Source: Streptomyces xinghaiensis S187 (GTDB lineage Bacteria; Actinomycetota; Actinomycetes; Streptomycetales; Streptomycetaceae). From it: a DNA stretch of 64,000 nucleotides. Under the pieces are notes generated by a model. It was not told where the DNA came from. It ran no database searches and was given only the letters and a program-made list of their open reading frames with translations. The position numbers and the translations under genes are program-made. The stretch spans positions 5,982,501 to 6,046,500 of the forward strand of contig NZ_CP023202.1 of NCBI RefSeq assembly GCF_000220705.2. Reading direction: 5' to 3'. Below, piece after piece: positions 18,062 through 27,003 of this stretch. Positions within the stretch are counted from its first letter, which is position 1. Each line of letters begins with the position of its first letter.

Positions 18062-19330
18062 ATGCAGATTTCCTTTCTGATTCACAACGCGTACGGCATC
18101 GGGGGCACGATCCGTACCACCTACAACCTCGCCCGCTCGCTGGCCGAACAGCACGACGTGGAGATCGTCTCCGTCTTCCGCCACCGTGACGCGCCCGTCT
18201 TCGACCACGGCCCGCACGTCCGGCTGCGGCACCTCGTGGACCTCCGCAAGGACAGCCCGGGCTACGAGGGGGACAGTCCCGAACACCGCCTGCCCGCCCG
18301 GGTGTTCCCCAGGGCGGAGGGGCGCTACAAGCAGTACAGCCGGCTCACCGACCGCCGGATCGCCGAGCATCTGCGCACCGTCGAGGCGGACGTCGTCGTC
18401 GGCACCCGGCCCGGGCTCAACGCGCACATCGCCCGGGAGACCCGGCGCGGCCCGGTCCTCGTCGGGCAGGAGCATCTGACCCTGGACAGCCACTCGGCCG
18501 CGCTGCGCGCACAGCTGGGGCGGCTCTATCCCCGGCTCGACGCGGTCACCACCGTCACCGAGGCCGACGCCACGTCCTACCGGCGCCGGCTCAAGCTGCC
18601 CGGAGTCCATGTGGAGGCGGTGCCGAACAGCGTGCCGGAGCCGCGGGTCGCGCCCGCCGACGGCTCCGGCAAATGGGTGGTCGCGGCCGGCCGGCTGGCC
18701 CGGGTCAAACGCTACGACCTGCTGATCCGCGCCTTCGCAAAGGTGGTCGCGGTCAGACCCGACTGGCGGCTGCGGATCTACGGCGGCGGCGCGGAGAAGG
18801 AGAAACTGCGGAGGCTGATCGACAACCTCGGCCTCTACAACCACGTCTACCTGATGGGGCCCGCCAATCCGCTCGACCCCGAGTGGACCAAGGGGTCGAT
18901 CGCCGCCGTCACCTCCAGCCTGGAGTCCTTCGGGATGACCATCGTCGAGGCCATGCGCTGCGGACTGCCGGTGGTCTCCACCGACTGCCCGCACGGGCCG
19001 GGGGAGATCATCGACAACGGCGTCGACGGCAGGCTGGTGCCGACCGGCAACGCCGACGCGATCGCCACCGCCCTCCTCGAACTGATCAACGACGACTCCT
19101 TAAGGCACCGGATGGGCCGCGCGGCACTGGACGATTCCTCCCGTTTCGACCCCTCCCGGGTCGCCTGCCGCTACGAGACCCTGTTCCGGGAACTCGTGGA
19201 GCGCGGTGGCCGCGGGACCCGGGGCCGGCTGCGCAGCTCGCTGCACCGCACCCGGGGCGCGCTGCTCGGCGGGGCCTACACCGCCCGCGCCCACGCCGCC
19301 GCCGCTCTGAGAGGGGGCCGCACCGCATGA
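18062..19330 (+). CDS. GT4-family glycosyltransferase
   Basis: A 422-residue GT-B fold glycosyltransferase that transfers a sugar from a nucleotide donor, probably to a cell-envelope polymer. The N-terminal half begins MQISFLIHNAYGIGGTIRTT, the acceptor-side Rossmann domain with a glycine loop. The C-terminal half shows VAAGRLARVKRYDLLIRAF and the donor-binding EX7E motif in LESFGMTIVEAMRCGLPVVS. The ATG at 18062 matches the family start. Its ATGA stop overlaps the next gene by 4 bases, so both form a two-gene unit. Donor and acceptor are unknown. Confidence 0.9.
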   Translation: MQISFLIHNAYGIGGTIRTTYNLARSLAEQHDVEIVSVFRHRDAPVFDHGPHVRLRHLVDLRKDSPGYEGDSPEHRLPARVFPRAEGRYKQYSRLTDRRIAEHLRTVEADVVVGTRPGLNAHIARETRRGPVLVGQEHLTLDSHSAALRAQLGRLYPRLDAVTTVTEADATSYRRRLKLPGVHVEAVPNSVPEPRVAPADGSGKWVVAAGRLARVKRYDLLIRAFAKVVAVRPDWRLRIYGGGAEKEKLRRLIDNLGLYNHVYLMGPANPLDPEWTKGSIAAVTSSLESFGMTIVEAMRCGLPVVSTDCPHGPGEIIDNGVDGRLVPTGNADAIATALLELINDDSLRHRMGRAALDDSSRFDPSRVACRYETLFRELVERGGRGTRGRLRSSLHRTRGALLGGAYTARAHAAAALRGGRTA

Positions 19331-20250
19331 CCACCTCCGCCGATCTGCCCCTCCGCCCCGGCATCCCGCGGCCCGTCCCCGTGCCGGGGGGCGGGCAGCG
19401 CCCGGAGGCGCCCGCCGCGCCGAGGGCCGACTGCATAGCGGACTCCGCCGGAGGGCTCACCTTCGACGTCGAGGCCCCGGAGCGCGCCGAGTCCTGGGAC
19501 GCGGCCCTGCTGCTCCGCCGCCGCGGCGGCCGGGCCGGCGGCGCGGCCGGCGAGCTGCGGCTCCCCCTGGTGCCGGCGGGCCGGGGCCGGCTGCGTGCCG
19601 TCCTGCCGAGCACGGTGGTGCTGCCGGAGGGGCGCTGGGACGCCTACGAGGCGGCCCCCGGCGCCGATCCGGTGCGGCTGACGCCCGGGATCAACGATCT
19701 GCGCACGATCGTCGACCGCCATCCCGACCCGGGCCGCGGCTCGGTGACCGTCCGCCTGCCGTACGCCACCAAGCACGGCAACCTCTCCGTCCGCAGCTGG
19801 CTGCGCTCCCCGCACGCCGAGGCCGGGGACCTCCATGTGCGGGACGGGGAACTGCTGCTGGAGGGGCGGCTGTACGGGGCGGTGCCGGGTCCCGGCGCCG
19901 CCGTCGAGGCGCGCTGCCGCCGCGACCCCTCCGAGGTCCGCACGGTGCCGGTGACCGCCGACGGCACCCGGTTCTCCTGCACCCTGCCGTACCCGGAGTT
20001 CGCCGGCCCCTGGCAGGGCGGTGACGAGCCGTGGGACCTGTGGCTGCGGCCGGCCGCGGGGGCCGGGGCGGTGCGGATCTCCCGGATCCTGGACGACGTC
20101 GCGGACAAGAAGGCGGTCTTCGGCTATCCCGCGCGGCCGCTGTCCACACCGCGCGGCCCGGCCCTGGTCGGCCCGTACTACACCGTGGACAACGACCTGT
20201 CGGTACGCCTCACCGAGCCCGAGCCCGGGCCCGAGTCCGGAAAGAGCTGA
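19327..20250 (+). CDS. Unknown protein coupled to the GT4 glycosyltransferase
   Basis: A 307-residue protein without a recognised catalytic motif. It has beta-rich stretches (VRLPYATKHGNLSVRSWLR, DLHVRDGELLLEGRLYG) that look like an immunoglobulin-like or carbohydrate-binding sandwich seen in glycopolymer-transferase neighbours. No signal peptide is visible. The ATG overlaps the glycosyltransferase stop (ATGA), so the protein is made in step with it and probably assists it or modifies the same glycan. The function is inference from context. Confidence 0.7.
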   Translation: MTTSADLPLRPGIPRPVPVPGGGQRPEAPAAPRADCIADSAGGLTFDVEAPERAESWDAALLLRRRGGRAGGAAGELRLPLVPAGRGRLRAVLPSTVVLPEGRWDAYEAAPGADPVRLTPGINDLRTIVDRHPDPGRGSVTVRLPYATKHGNLSVRSWLRSPHAEAGDLHVRDGELLLEGRLYGAVPGPGAAVEARCRRDPSEVRTVPVTADGTRFSCTLPYPEFAGPWQGGDEPWDLWLRPAAGAGAVRISRILDDVADKKAVFGYPARPLSTPRGPALVGPYYTVDNDLSVRLTEPEPGPESGKS

Positions 20251-20269
20251 ACCCGGCGGGCCGGGACCG

Positions 20270-20300
20270 GCCGTCGCGGACGGAAGCTGTCCGCGACGGC
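20270..20300 (+). terminator. Terminator after the glycosyltransferase pair
   Basis: A perfect 12-bp stem (gccgtcgcggac at 20270-20281 against 20289-20300) with a 7-base loop, 20 bases after the stop codon. It ends only 16 bases before the next start, so the downstream regulator may use a leaderless transcript: GAGACT at 20304-20309 sits 7 bases before its ATG. Confidence 0.65.
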
Positions 20301-20316
20301 TGGGAGACTACCCCGC

Positions 20317-21288
20317 ATGCCGGCCACCTCCGCACGTCTCCTCCGTCTGCTCTCCCTGCTGCAAGCCCACCGGGAATGGTCCGGCGCGGATCTCGCCGAT
20401 CGTCTCGGCGTCACCGCGCGCACCGTCCGGAGGGACGTCGACCGGCTGCGCGAGCTGGGCTACCCGGTGCACGCGAGCCCCGGTACCGGCGGCGGCTACC
20501 AACTGGGCGCGGGGGCGGCCCTCCCGCCGCTGCTCCTCGACGACGAGGAGGCCGTCGCGGTGGCGGTCGTCCTGCGCACCGCGGCCGGCGGCGGTCTCGA
20601 GGGCATCGAGGAGACCTCCGTCCGGGCGCTCGCCAAGCTGGAGCAGGTGCTGCCGGCCCGGCTGCGCCGGCGGGTCGAGGCGTTCACCTCCTTCACCGTG
20701 CCGATGCTCGGCGGGCGGGGCGGGCCCACGGTCGGCGCCGACGTGCTGACCGAGCTCGCGTTCGCCTGCCGCGACCGGGAGCGGGTGCGCTTCGACTACC
20801 GGGACCACCAGGGCCGCGAGGGCCGGCGGACCGTCGAGCCGCACCGGCTGGTCTTCACCGAGCGCCGCTGGTACCTCGTCGCCTGGGACGTGGACCGGCG
20901 GGACTGGCGGACGTTCCGGGCCGACCGGCTCACGCCCCGGCCGCCGCACGGCCCGCGGTTCGAGCCGCGCACCCCACCGGCCGGGGATCTCGCCGCCTAC
21001 GTCGCCCGGGGCGTCTCCACCCAGGCGTACGCCCTCCGGGCCGTCGTCCTGCTGCACGCCCCGCTGGAGGAGGCAGCGGCGCGCGTCACCCCCGCGATGG
21101 GGACGCTGGAGGCGGTCGACGAGCACAGCTGCCTGCTCCGGACCGGGGCGCCCGGCCCGGAGACGATGGTCGCCCACCTGGCCTCGCTGGGCTTCGACTT
21201 CGAGATACGGGAGCCGGCCGGGCTGAAGGAGCACATGGCGCCGATAGCCGCTCGGCTGAACAGGGCACTCGGCGTTTCACCGGACTGA
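20317..21288 (+). CDS. YafY/WYL-domain transcriptional regulator
   Basis: A DNA-binding regulator of 323 residues. An N-terminal DeoR-like helix-turn-helix (ADLADRLGVTARTVRRDVDRL) is followed by a WYL domain (VEPHRLVFTERRWYLVAWDV) that in relatives senses nucleic-acid or other ligands. The C-terminal extension (LRAVVLLHAPLEEAAARVTP) is typical of this actinobacterial group. The ATG at 20317 lies 16 bases after a terminator. The next gene, a catalase, follows 69 bases downstream and is a plausible target, but no operator was identified. Confidence 0.88.
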   Translation: MPATSARLLRLLSLLQAHREWSGADLADRLGVTARTVRRDVDRLRELGYPVHASPGTGGGYQLGAGAALPPLLLDDEEAVAVAVVLRTAAGGGLEGIEETSVRALAKLEQVLPARLRRRVEAFTSFTVPMLGGRGGPTVGADVLTELAFACRDRERVRFDYRDHQGREGRRTVEPHRLVFTERRWYLVAWDVDRRDWRTFRADRLTPRPPHGPRFEPRTPPAGDLAAYVARGVSTQAYALRAVVLLHAPLEEAAARVTPAMGTLEAVDEHSCLLRTGAPGPETMVAHLASLGFDFEIREPAGLKEHMAPIAARLNRALGVSPD

Positions 21289-21357
21289 GCGGGGCAACCC
21301 GGCGTATCCGTACGCATGCGGACGGATACGCACCGGACACGCAAGGAGAGCCTCGCC

Positions 21358-23481
21358 ATGGCACCACAGCAGGACCGGCCCGGGGACCCCAAACAGCGGC
21401 AGCGGGAGGCGTACCGGGCCCCCGACCCCGCGGGCGGGCCGCTCACCACCGACCAGGGCGTCGTCGTCGACCACACCGACGACGCGCTGGCCGCGGGGGA
21501 GCGCGGGCCCACCCTGCTGGAGGACTTCCACTTCCGGGAGAAGATCACCCGCTTCGACCACGAGCGGATCCCGGAGCGGGTGGTGCACGCCAGGGGCGCG
21601 GGCGCGTACGGCTGGTTCGAGCCGTACCACTCCTGCGCGGAGTTCACGAAGGCGGCGTTCCTCCAGGACCCCTCGGTGCGCACCCCGGTCTTCGTGCGCT
21701 TCTCCACCGTGCAGGGGCCGCGGGGGTCCGCCGACACGGTGCGCGACGTGCGGGGATTCGCCACGAAGTTCTACACCTCGGAGGGGAACTACGACCTGGT
21801 GGGGAACAACTTCCCGGTCTTCTTCATCCAGGACGGCATCAAGTTCCCCGACTTCGTGCACGCGGTGAAGCCCGAGCCGCACAACGACATCCCCACCGGC
21901 GCCTCGGCCCACGACACCTTCTGGGACTTCGTCTCGCTGCAGCCGGAGACGCTGCACGCCGTCTTCTGGCTGATGTCGGACCGGGCCATCCCGCGCAGCT
22001 ACCGGATGATGCAGGGCTTCGGGGTGCACACCTTCCGCTTCGTCGACGCGCGGGGCCGGGGCACGTTCGTGAAGTTCCACTGGAAGCCGAGGCTGGGGGT
22101 GCACTCGCTGGTCTGGGACGAGGCCCAGGAGATCCAGGGCCGCGATCCCGACTACAACCGCCGCGACCTGTGGGACATGATCGAGGCCGGCCACCACCCG
22201 GAGTGGGAGCTGGGCGTCCAGCTCGTGCCGGAGGAGGACGAACACGCCTTCGACTTCGACCTGCTCGACGCCACGAAGATCATCCCGGAGGAACTGGTGC
22301 CGGTGCGGCCCATCGGCCGGATGGTGCTGGACCGCAACCCGGACAACTTCTTCGCCGAGACCGAGCAGATCGCCTTCCACACGGCCAACGTGGTGCCCGG
22401 GATCGACTTCACCAACGACCCGCTGCTCCAGGCGCGCAACTTCTCCTACCTGGACACCCAGCTGATCCGGCTGGGCGGGCCCAACTTCGCGCAGATCCCC
22501 GTCAACCAGCCGGTCGTGCCGGTGCGCAACCACCAGCGCGACGGCTACCACCAGGGGCGCCTCCACACCGGGGCCAACTACGGCAGGAACTCCCTGGGCG
22601 GCGGCTGCCCCGGGATCGCGGACGCCACGGACCCGCGCGCCTACAGCCATCTCCAGGAGCGGGTGGACGGGCGCAAGATCCGCAAGCGCAGTCTGAGCTT
22701 CGAGGACTTCTACAGCCAGCCGGCCCTGTTCTGGCACTCGATGGCGGACTGGGAGAAGCGGCACATGGTCGAGGCCTTCCGCTTCGAGCTGGGCAAGGTG
22801 AACTCGGTGCGGGTCCGCGGCCGCACCGTCGACCAGCTGGCGCTGGTGGACCACGAACTGGCCGCCGCGGTCGCCGAGGGCATCGGCGTGCCGCTGCCGG
22901 AGCAGCCGGAGGGTACCCCCGGGCCGGTGCCCTCCCCGGCGCTCAGCATCGAGAGCCTGAAGGGGCCCGGCACGATCGCCACCCGGCAGATCGCGGTCCT
23001 CGTCGCGGACGGGGTGGACGGCGCCCAGCTGGACGCGGTGCGGGAGATGCTGGAGGCCGCGGGCGGTGCGGTCGTCGAGGAACTGGCGGCGCGCGACGGC
23101 ACGGTGCGCGACGCCGGCGGCGGCGCCCGGCCCGTCACCCGCGCCCTGCCCACCGTCGCCGCCGTGCTCTACGACGCGGTGCTGGTGCCCGGCGGCCCGG
23201 ACAGCGCCCTGGCGGTCGGGGCGGACCCGGCCGCGGTGCGGTTCGTCCGGGACGCCTTCCGGCACGGCAAGCCGGTCGGGGGACTGGGCGCGGGGGTGGG
23301 CGTGCTCGGCGCGCTGGACCTCGGCGGGGTGGAACTCGCCCGGAACGGCGGGGGGATGGTGGCCGACCGGGGCGTCGTCACGGACCCGGTGACGGGGCCG
23401 CCGGGTGAGGACTTCGGCCGGGCGTTCACCGAGGCGGTCGCGGCCCACCGGCACTGGGGGCGCAGCCCGGCGGCCCACTGA
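21358..23481 (+). CDS. katE: Large-subunit (HPII-like) monofunctional catalase
   Basis: A heme catalase of 707 residues that disproportionates hydrogen peroxide. Catalytic residues are visible: histidine in RVVHARGAGAYGWF, asparagine in GNNFPVFFIQDGIKFPD, and the heme-ligand tyrosine in ARNFSYLDTQLIRLGG. The last 175 residues (QIAVLVADGVDGAQLDAVRE onwards) are the flavodoxin/class I amidotransferase-like domain typical of large-subunit (clade 2) catalases. The ATG at 21358 has aaggag 9 bases upstream; an open frame from 21316 lacks one. It converges on the gas-vesicle operon across a long hairpin. It may resemble the osmotically controlled CatB of S. coelicolor, but this cannot be decided here. 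Confidence 0.94.
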   Translation: MAPQQDRPGDPKQRQREAYRAPDPAGGPLTTDQGVVVDHTDDALAAGERGPTLLEDFHFREKITRFDHERIPERVVHARGAGAYGWFEPYHSCAEFTKAAFLQDPSVRTPVFVRFSTVQGPRGSADTVRDVRGFATKFYTSEGNYDLVGNNFPVFFIQDGIKFPDFVHAVKPEPHNDIPTGASAHDTFWDFVSLQPETLHAVFWLMSDRAIPRSYRMMQGFGVHTFRFVDARGRGTFVKFHWKPRLGVHSLVWDEAQEIQGRDPDYNRRDLWDMIEAGHHPEWELGVQLVPEEDEHAFDFDLLDATKIIPEELVPVRPIGRMVLDRNPDNFFAETEQIAFHTANVVPGIDFTNDPLLQARNFSYLDTQLIRLGGPNFAQIPVNQPVVPVRNHQRDGYHQGRLHTGANYGRNSLGGGCPGIADATDPRAYSHLQERVDGRKIRKRSLSFEDFYSQPALFWHSMADWEKRHMVEAFRFELGKVNSVRVRGRTVDQLALVDHELAAAVAEGIGVPLPEQPEGTPGPVPSPALSIESLKGPGTIATRQIAVLVADGVDGAQLDAVREMLEAAGGAVVEELAARDGTVRDAGGGARPVTRALPTVAAVLYDAVLVPGGPDSALAVGADPAAVRFVRDAFRHGKPVGGLGAGVGVLGALDLGGVELARNGGGMVADRGVVTDPVTGPPGEDFGRAFTEAVAAHRHWGRSPAAH

Positions 23482-23527
23482 GGGACCCCGGCGCGGGCCG
23501 TTCCCCCCGGCCCGGCCCCCGCGGGCA

Positions 23528-23577
23528 CGGATGAGGGCGCCGTACCGGACACTGTTCCGGTACGGCGCCCTCATCCG
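23528..23577. terminator. Long bidirectional terminator between catalase and gas-vesicle operon
   Basis: A perfect 21-bp stem (23528-23548 against 23557-23577) with an 8-base loop acactgtt, placed between the convergent catalase and gvpZ genes. It should stop transcription from both sides. Confidence 0.85.
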
Positions 23578-23667
23578 GGAGCCCTGTCCTCCGGGGCCGG
23601 TGCCCCGCGCCGCGGCGGTCCGCCGCGGTGGTGCCCGGGCGGCCGTGCGGCCGCCGGCAAGGAGGGG

Positions 23668-24846
23668 TCAGCGGCGGGTGCCGGCGGGCTCGGGCTCCTC
23701 GTCCTCCGCGTACTCCGGGTCCTCCTCGTCCGCTTCGTACTCGGCGTCCTCCTCGGGGAGTTCCTCCTCCTCGGCGGGCTCGTCCTCGTCCTCGTCGTAG
23801 GTGTCCTCGGGGAGGTCCTCCTCCTCGTAGGCGTCCTCGGGGTGCTCCTCGTCTTCCGCGTCCTCCGCGTCCTCCACGTCCGCCGCGGAGTCCTCGGCGT
23901 CCCCGGGAGGCGCCTTCTCGGCCCGGCCGGACGGCTCGCCGTCCTCCTCGTGCCCGGCGTCCTCCTCGTGGGCGTCCTCCGGGAGGTCCTCGTCCTCCCG
24001 CTCCGACTCCAGGACCTCCTCGTGGCCGCGGACGACTTCCCCGTCGCGGATCTCGCCGCGCCACTCGCCGGTCGCCTCGCCGCGCATCATCACGAACCGG
24101 CGGAAGTTCTTCAGGTCCAGGCGGGCCCGGCGGCCCTGGGCGCGCCAGATGTTGCCGGTCTTCTCGAACAGGCCCTTGGGGTAGTACTCGAGGACCATCA
24201 GGATCCGGGTGAGGCTGTGGTCCAGTGCGTGGAAGGTCACCACGCCCTTGAGGGTCCCCTTGGCCCCCTCGGAGGTCCAGGCGATCCGTTCATCGGGTAT
24301 CTGCTCGGTGGTGGAGGCCTTCCAGCTGCGGGAGGACCAGAAGATCTTCGCTCGCCAGTTCGATGTGGTCTCGTCGGCGGACTCCACGCCCTGCACGCCC
24401 TTGGCGAAGGTCGAGAACTCCTGGAACTGGGTCCACTGGTTGTACGCCTCGCGCAGCGGCACCCCGACGTCGACGTCCTCGCTGATGGTGACGTACTTGC
24501 CCTTGCCGCCACCGCCCTTGCGCTTGCCCATCCCGCTCGTGACGGCCTCCTTGACCTTGTCCTTGAGGCCCGCGGCACCCATCTCCACGGCGGAGCGCAC
24601 GGGTCCCTTGCCCTCGGCGAACTTCTTACCGCTCTCGCCGGCCAGCCCGACCAGGCCGGACCCCCCGGAGGCGCGGCCCTCGGCCGCATCCGTGAGCCGG
24701 GCCGTCGCGCCGCCGAGCTTCTCCCCGGCCGACACCAGCAGCCGCTGGGCCTGGGCCGCGGCGAAGGCGGACGCCTCCTGCTTCAGCCGGCCGACGGCCG
24801 GGTTCTCCTTGAGGGACGACACGGGGCCGCCCTTCTGCTCAGCCAC
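23668..24846 (-). CDS. gvpZ: Gas-vesicle cluster protein GvpZ-like, SRPBCC domain with acidic tail
   Basis: Last gene of the gas-vesicle operon (392 residues). An N-terminal helical region (VGRLKQEASAFAAAQAQRLL) precedes an SRPBCC/polyketide-cyclase-like domain (about 125-270; VDVGVPLREAYNQWTQFQEF, WTSEGAKGTLKGVVTFHALD). The C-terminal 120 residues are a run of Glu/Asp with few other residues. In S. coelicolor the gas-vesicle cluster carries two streptomycete-specific genes named gvpY and gvpZ after gvpG; position and content match the latter. The GTG at 24846 has ggagg 8 bases upstream. It overlaps the gene before it by 8 bases. The biochemical role is unknown. Confidence 0.8.
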   Translation of the reverse strand: MAEQKGGPVSSLKENPAVGRLKQEASAFAAAQAQRLLVSAGEKLGGATARLTDAAEGRASGGSGLVGLAGESGKKFAEGKGPVRSAVEMGAAGLKDKVKEAVTSGMGKRKGGGGKGKYVTISEDVDVGVPLREAYNQWTQFQEFSTFAKGVQGVESADETTSNWRAKIFWSSRSWKASTTEQIPDERIAWTSEGAKGTLKGVVTFHALDHSLTRILMVLEYYPKGLFEKTGNIWRAQGRRARLDLKNFRRFVMMRGEATGEWRGEIRDGEVVRGHEEVLESEREDEDLPEDAHEEDAGHEEDGEPSGRAEKAPPGDAEDSAADVEDAEDAEDEEHPEDAYEEEDLPEDTYDEDEDEPAEEEELPEEDAEYEADEEDPEYAEDEEPEPAGTRR

Positions 24847-25492
24847 GGTCGTCACCTCCCGTGGTGCGCCGCCGGGCGGTGGTCTTCTTCGCGGCCCGGC
24901 CGGCCTTGCCCGCGGAGGACCCCGCCGAGGAGGCCGTCTTCTTCGCCGGACGCCCGGCGCCGGAGGCCGGGGCCTTCTTCGCGGCACGGGCGGGCTTGCG
25001 GGCGGGGCGCTCGTCCTTCTCCGTCTTCCCCGTGCCGCCGCCCTTCCCGGTGGCGCCGCGCTCCGCGTCCGCCCCCCGGGTGTCGTGCGCCTCGTCCTCG
25101 TGCTCGTCCCGGTCCGCGTCGGACTCGGCCGCGGAGCCGCCGGGCATCGTGCTGCCGGCCACCTTCCCGCCGGCCGCGCCGAGCTTGTCCTGCACCCCGA
25201 GGGTGCGGTCGTGCAGACGGTCGGAGAGGGCGTCCAGCCGGCGCGTGACCACGGCGGTCGCCGCGGCCCTGCCCACGCCCTGCAGGTCGTTCCGGAGCTG
25301 GTCCCGCACCTCGGCGAGCTGCGGGTTGTTCTTCAGCTGTTCGGTGAGCAGCCCGGTGAGCTGCTGGGGGTTCAGATTCAGCCGTTTGCCGAGCACCATG
25401 CCGCCGACGCCGAGAGCGAGTTTCGCCTTCTTCGTGCGTCCCAGCAGATAGCCCGCGCCCACGGCCAGCGTCATCGCCAGCCGGTTGTTCAT
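24839..25492 (-). CDS. gvpY: Gas-vesicle cluster protein GvpY-like
   Basis: A 217-residue protein specific to streptomycete gas-vesicle clusters. The N-terminus (LAMTLAVGAGYLLGRTKKAK) is a short hydrophobic segment ending in lysines, possibly membrane-associated. A helical middle follows (GLLTEQLKNNPQLAEVRDQL), and the tail is Lys/Ala-rich with AAKK and PAKK units reminiscent of histone H1. The ATG at 25492 is favoured because gaggag lies 9 bases upstream; it directly abuts the ATG at 25501. Its gene order, after gvpG and before the SRPBCC gene, supports the GvpY name. No function is proven. Confidence 0.75.
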   Translation of the reverse strand: MNNRLAMTLAVGAGYLLGRTKKAKLALGVGGMVLGKRLNLNPQQLTGLLTEQLKNNPQLAEVRDQLRNDLQGVGRAAATAVVTRRLDALSDRLHDRTLGVQDKLGAAGGKVAGSTMPGGSAAESDADRDEHEDEAHDTRGADAERGATGKGGGTGKTEKDERPARKPARAAKKAPASGAGRPAKKTASSAGSSAGKAGRAAKKTTARRRTTGGDDRG

Positions 25493-25508
25493 CGCGCTCA
25501 TCTCCTCG

Positions 25509-25784
25509 TCATCGGGGCGGCGGGGGAGGCCCGCCGTCCGGCGCCGCTCCCCGGCGGCGCTGTACCTCTTCGAGGCGGTCCAGCAACTCGTCCTCGCGGC
25601 GGTCGAACTCGGCCTCGTCGATCAGGCCGTTGTCGAGCTCCTCCGCCAGGGCGCTCAGCTCCCGCTGGACGGCCGAGGGGTCGTAGTACTGCCGCTCCGC
25701 CTCCGCCACCACCTGCCGCAGGACCCAGCCCGTTCCACGGACCGGCGCCAGCGGCAGGAGGAAGAGCTCGCCGAGCAGTCCCAT
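25509..25784 (-). CDS. gvpG: Gas vesicle protein GvpG
   Basis: A 91-residue gas-vesicle assembly protein. The conserved N-terminus MGLLGELFLLPLAPVRGTGW and the helical EELDNGLIDEAEFDRREDEL segment are typical of GvpG. It starts one base after the gvpF stop and is followed by gvpY 16 bases downstream. In other systems GvpG works with GvpF in nucleating the GvpA shell. Confidence 0.93.
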   Translation of the reverse strand: MGLLGELFLLPLAPVRGTGWVLRQVVAEAERQYYDPSAVQRELSALAEELDNGLIDEAEFDRREDELLDRLEEVQRRRGAAPDGGPPPPPR

Positions 25785-25785
25785 G

Positions 25786-26520
25786 TCAGGCGTGTGCCGG
25801 GACGGCCCGGACGAAGCTGTACGGGGGCAGCGGGCCGGTCACCCGGATGTCCAGGTGGGGGTGGTTCCGGCGGACGTCCTCGACGGACTCCATGAAGGCC
25901 GCGGCCTCGTCGCGCTGCATCAGGAAGGACAGGTTGACCAGCCAGCCCGAGGACTCGGGGCCCGGGCTCTGCTGCTCGGCGGCGGAGGCGAGAGCCGCCT
26001 CGACGGCCTTGCCGTCCTGCGCCTCGCGGGCCCGTACGGCGCCCGCGACCAGCTCGCCGAGGCGCAGCCGGTCCTCGTGGGAGCCGCCGCCGGAGGCGCG
26101 GTTGGCCTCCGTCAGGGCCCGGATCTCCGGGTCCTCGGAGACCACCAGCCGGAGCACGTCCTCCTCGCGGTGCACGGCCTTGACGTTGTACTCGACCCGG
26201 CCGTCCAGTTCGGTGAGCTGGGCCCGGTAGTGCTCGGCGTGTTCGGTGAGCACCGCCAGCACGGCGTCGTCGTCGGCGGAGAGGCTGCCGAACCGCAGGG
26301 GCAGCACGGCGCCGTCGGCACCGGCCTCCGCCAGGACGTGCTGGTGGGCCAGCAGGTCGCGGCGCTTGGGCCGGAGCTGCTCGGGACAGTCGCTGACGAC
26401 GGCGGCCAGACCGCCCGCGCGGAGCACCCGCACCGGGTGCGGCGGATCGCCGACTCCGGCGAGGCTCCCGGGGAGATCCGGGCGGTCGCCGTCCATGATG
26501 CCGTAGACGTAGGTGCTCAC
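25786..26520 (-). CDS. gvpF: Gas vesicle protein GvpF/GvpL family
   Basis: A 244-residue GvpF/L-family protein thought to bind GvpA and support shell assembly. It starts MSTYVYGIMDGDRPDLPG, and the family motifs VLPLRFGSLSADDDAV and LDGRVEYNVKAVHREEDVL are visible. The C-terminus ends with LDIRVTGPLPPYSFV, the conserved GPWPPYSF-like motif. The GTG start overlaps the gvpA stop (GTGA). Its position after gvpA and before gvpG indicates GvpF rather than GvpL, whose gene normally lies further downstream and is missing here. Confidence 0.93.
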   Translation of the reverse strand: MSTYVYGIMDGDRPDLPGSLAGVGDPPHPVRVLRAGGLAAVVSDCPEQLRPKRRDLLAHQHVLAEAGADGAVLPLRFGSLSADDDAVLAVLTEHAEHYRAQLTELDGRVEYNVKAVHREEDVLRLVVSEDPEIRALTEANRASGGGSHEDRLRLGELVAGAVRAREAQDGKAVEAALASAAEQQSPGPESSGWLVNLSFLMQRDEAAAFMESVEDVRRNHPHLDIRVTGPLPPYSFVRAVPAHA

Positions 26521-26954
26521 TCGGTCTCCTCCTTCCTGCGGGTCGTGGTGCGGCGGGGCTTGCGGGCCGGCTCGGCCTCCTGCTCACCGGACGCGCGGTC
26601 CTGGCCCTGCTTGAAGGCATCGGAGAGCGTCTCGGCGGCGCCGGACAGGGCGCCCTTGGACTTGCCCTTCGCACCGGACTCGGTCATCTCGCCGACGAGG
26701 TCGGGCAGACCCGGGTCCTTGCGCGGACCGGACTCCAGATCGAGGCGGTTGCACGCCTCGGCGAAGCGCAGGTAGGTGTCGACGCTCGCGACGACCACCC
26801 GCACATCGATCTTGAGTATCTCGATGCCGACCAGTGAGACACGCACGAACGCGTCGATCACCAGCCCGCGGTCGAGTATCAGTTCCAGGACGTCGTAGAG
26901 GCCGCTGCTGCCGCCGCCCGAACCGCCTTGCTGTTGTGCCGGTACAACGGTCAT
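26517..26954 (-). CDS. gvpA: Gas vesicle structural protein GvpA
   Basis: The shell-forming protein of gas vesicles (145 residues). The core SGLYDVLELILDRGLVIDAF, then VSLVGIEILKIDVRVVVASV, is the strand-turn-strand and helix pattern of GvpA/GvpJ. After about residue 75 a Lys/Arg-rich tail follows that classical GvpA lacks but streptomycete versions carry. The ATG at 26954 is chosen; a GTG at 26966 is possible. A longer GvpJ-type reading cannot be excluded, but it is the only GvpA-family gene here and occupies the gvpA position. Confidence 0.9.
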   Translation of the reverse strand: MTVVPAQQQGGSGGGSSGLYDVLELILDRGLVIDAFVRVSLVGIEILKIDVRVVVASVDTYLRFAEACNRLDLESGPRKDPGLPDLVGEMTESGAKGKSKGALSGAAETLSDAFKQGQDRASGEQEAEPARKPRRTTTRRKEETE

Positions 26955-27003
26955 ACCGGGATACACATCCCTTCGTGCCGATGGTGTGTGGTGCGCGGTG
27001 GTG

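Noticed and set aside
21277..23574. 765-codon frame on the - strand
   Set aside because: Fully antisense to the catalase, whose heme and active-site residues are intact.
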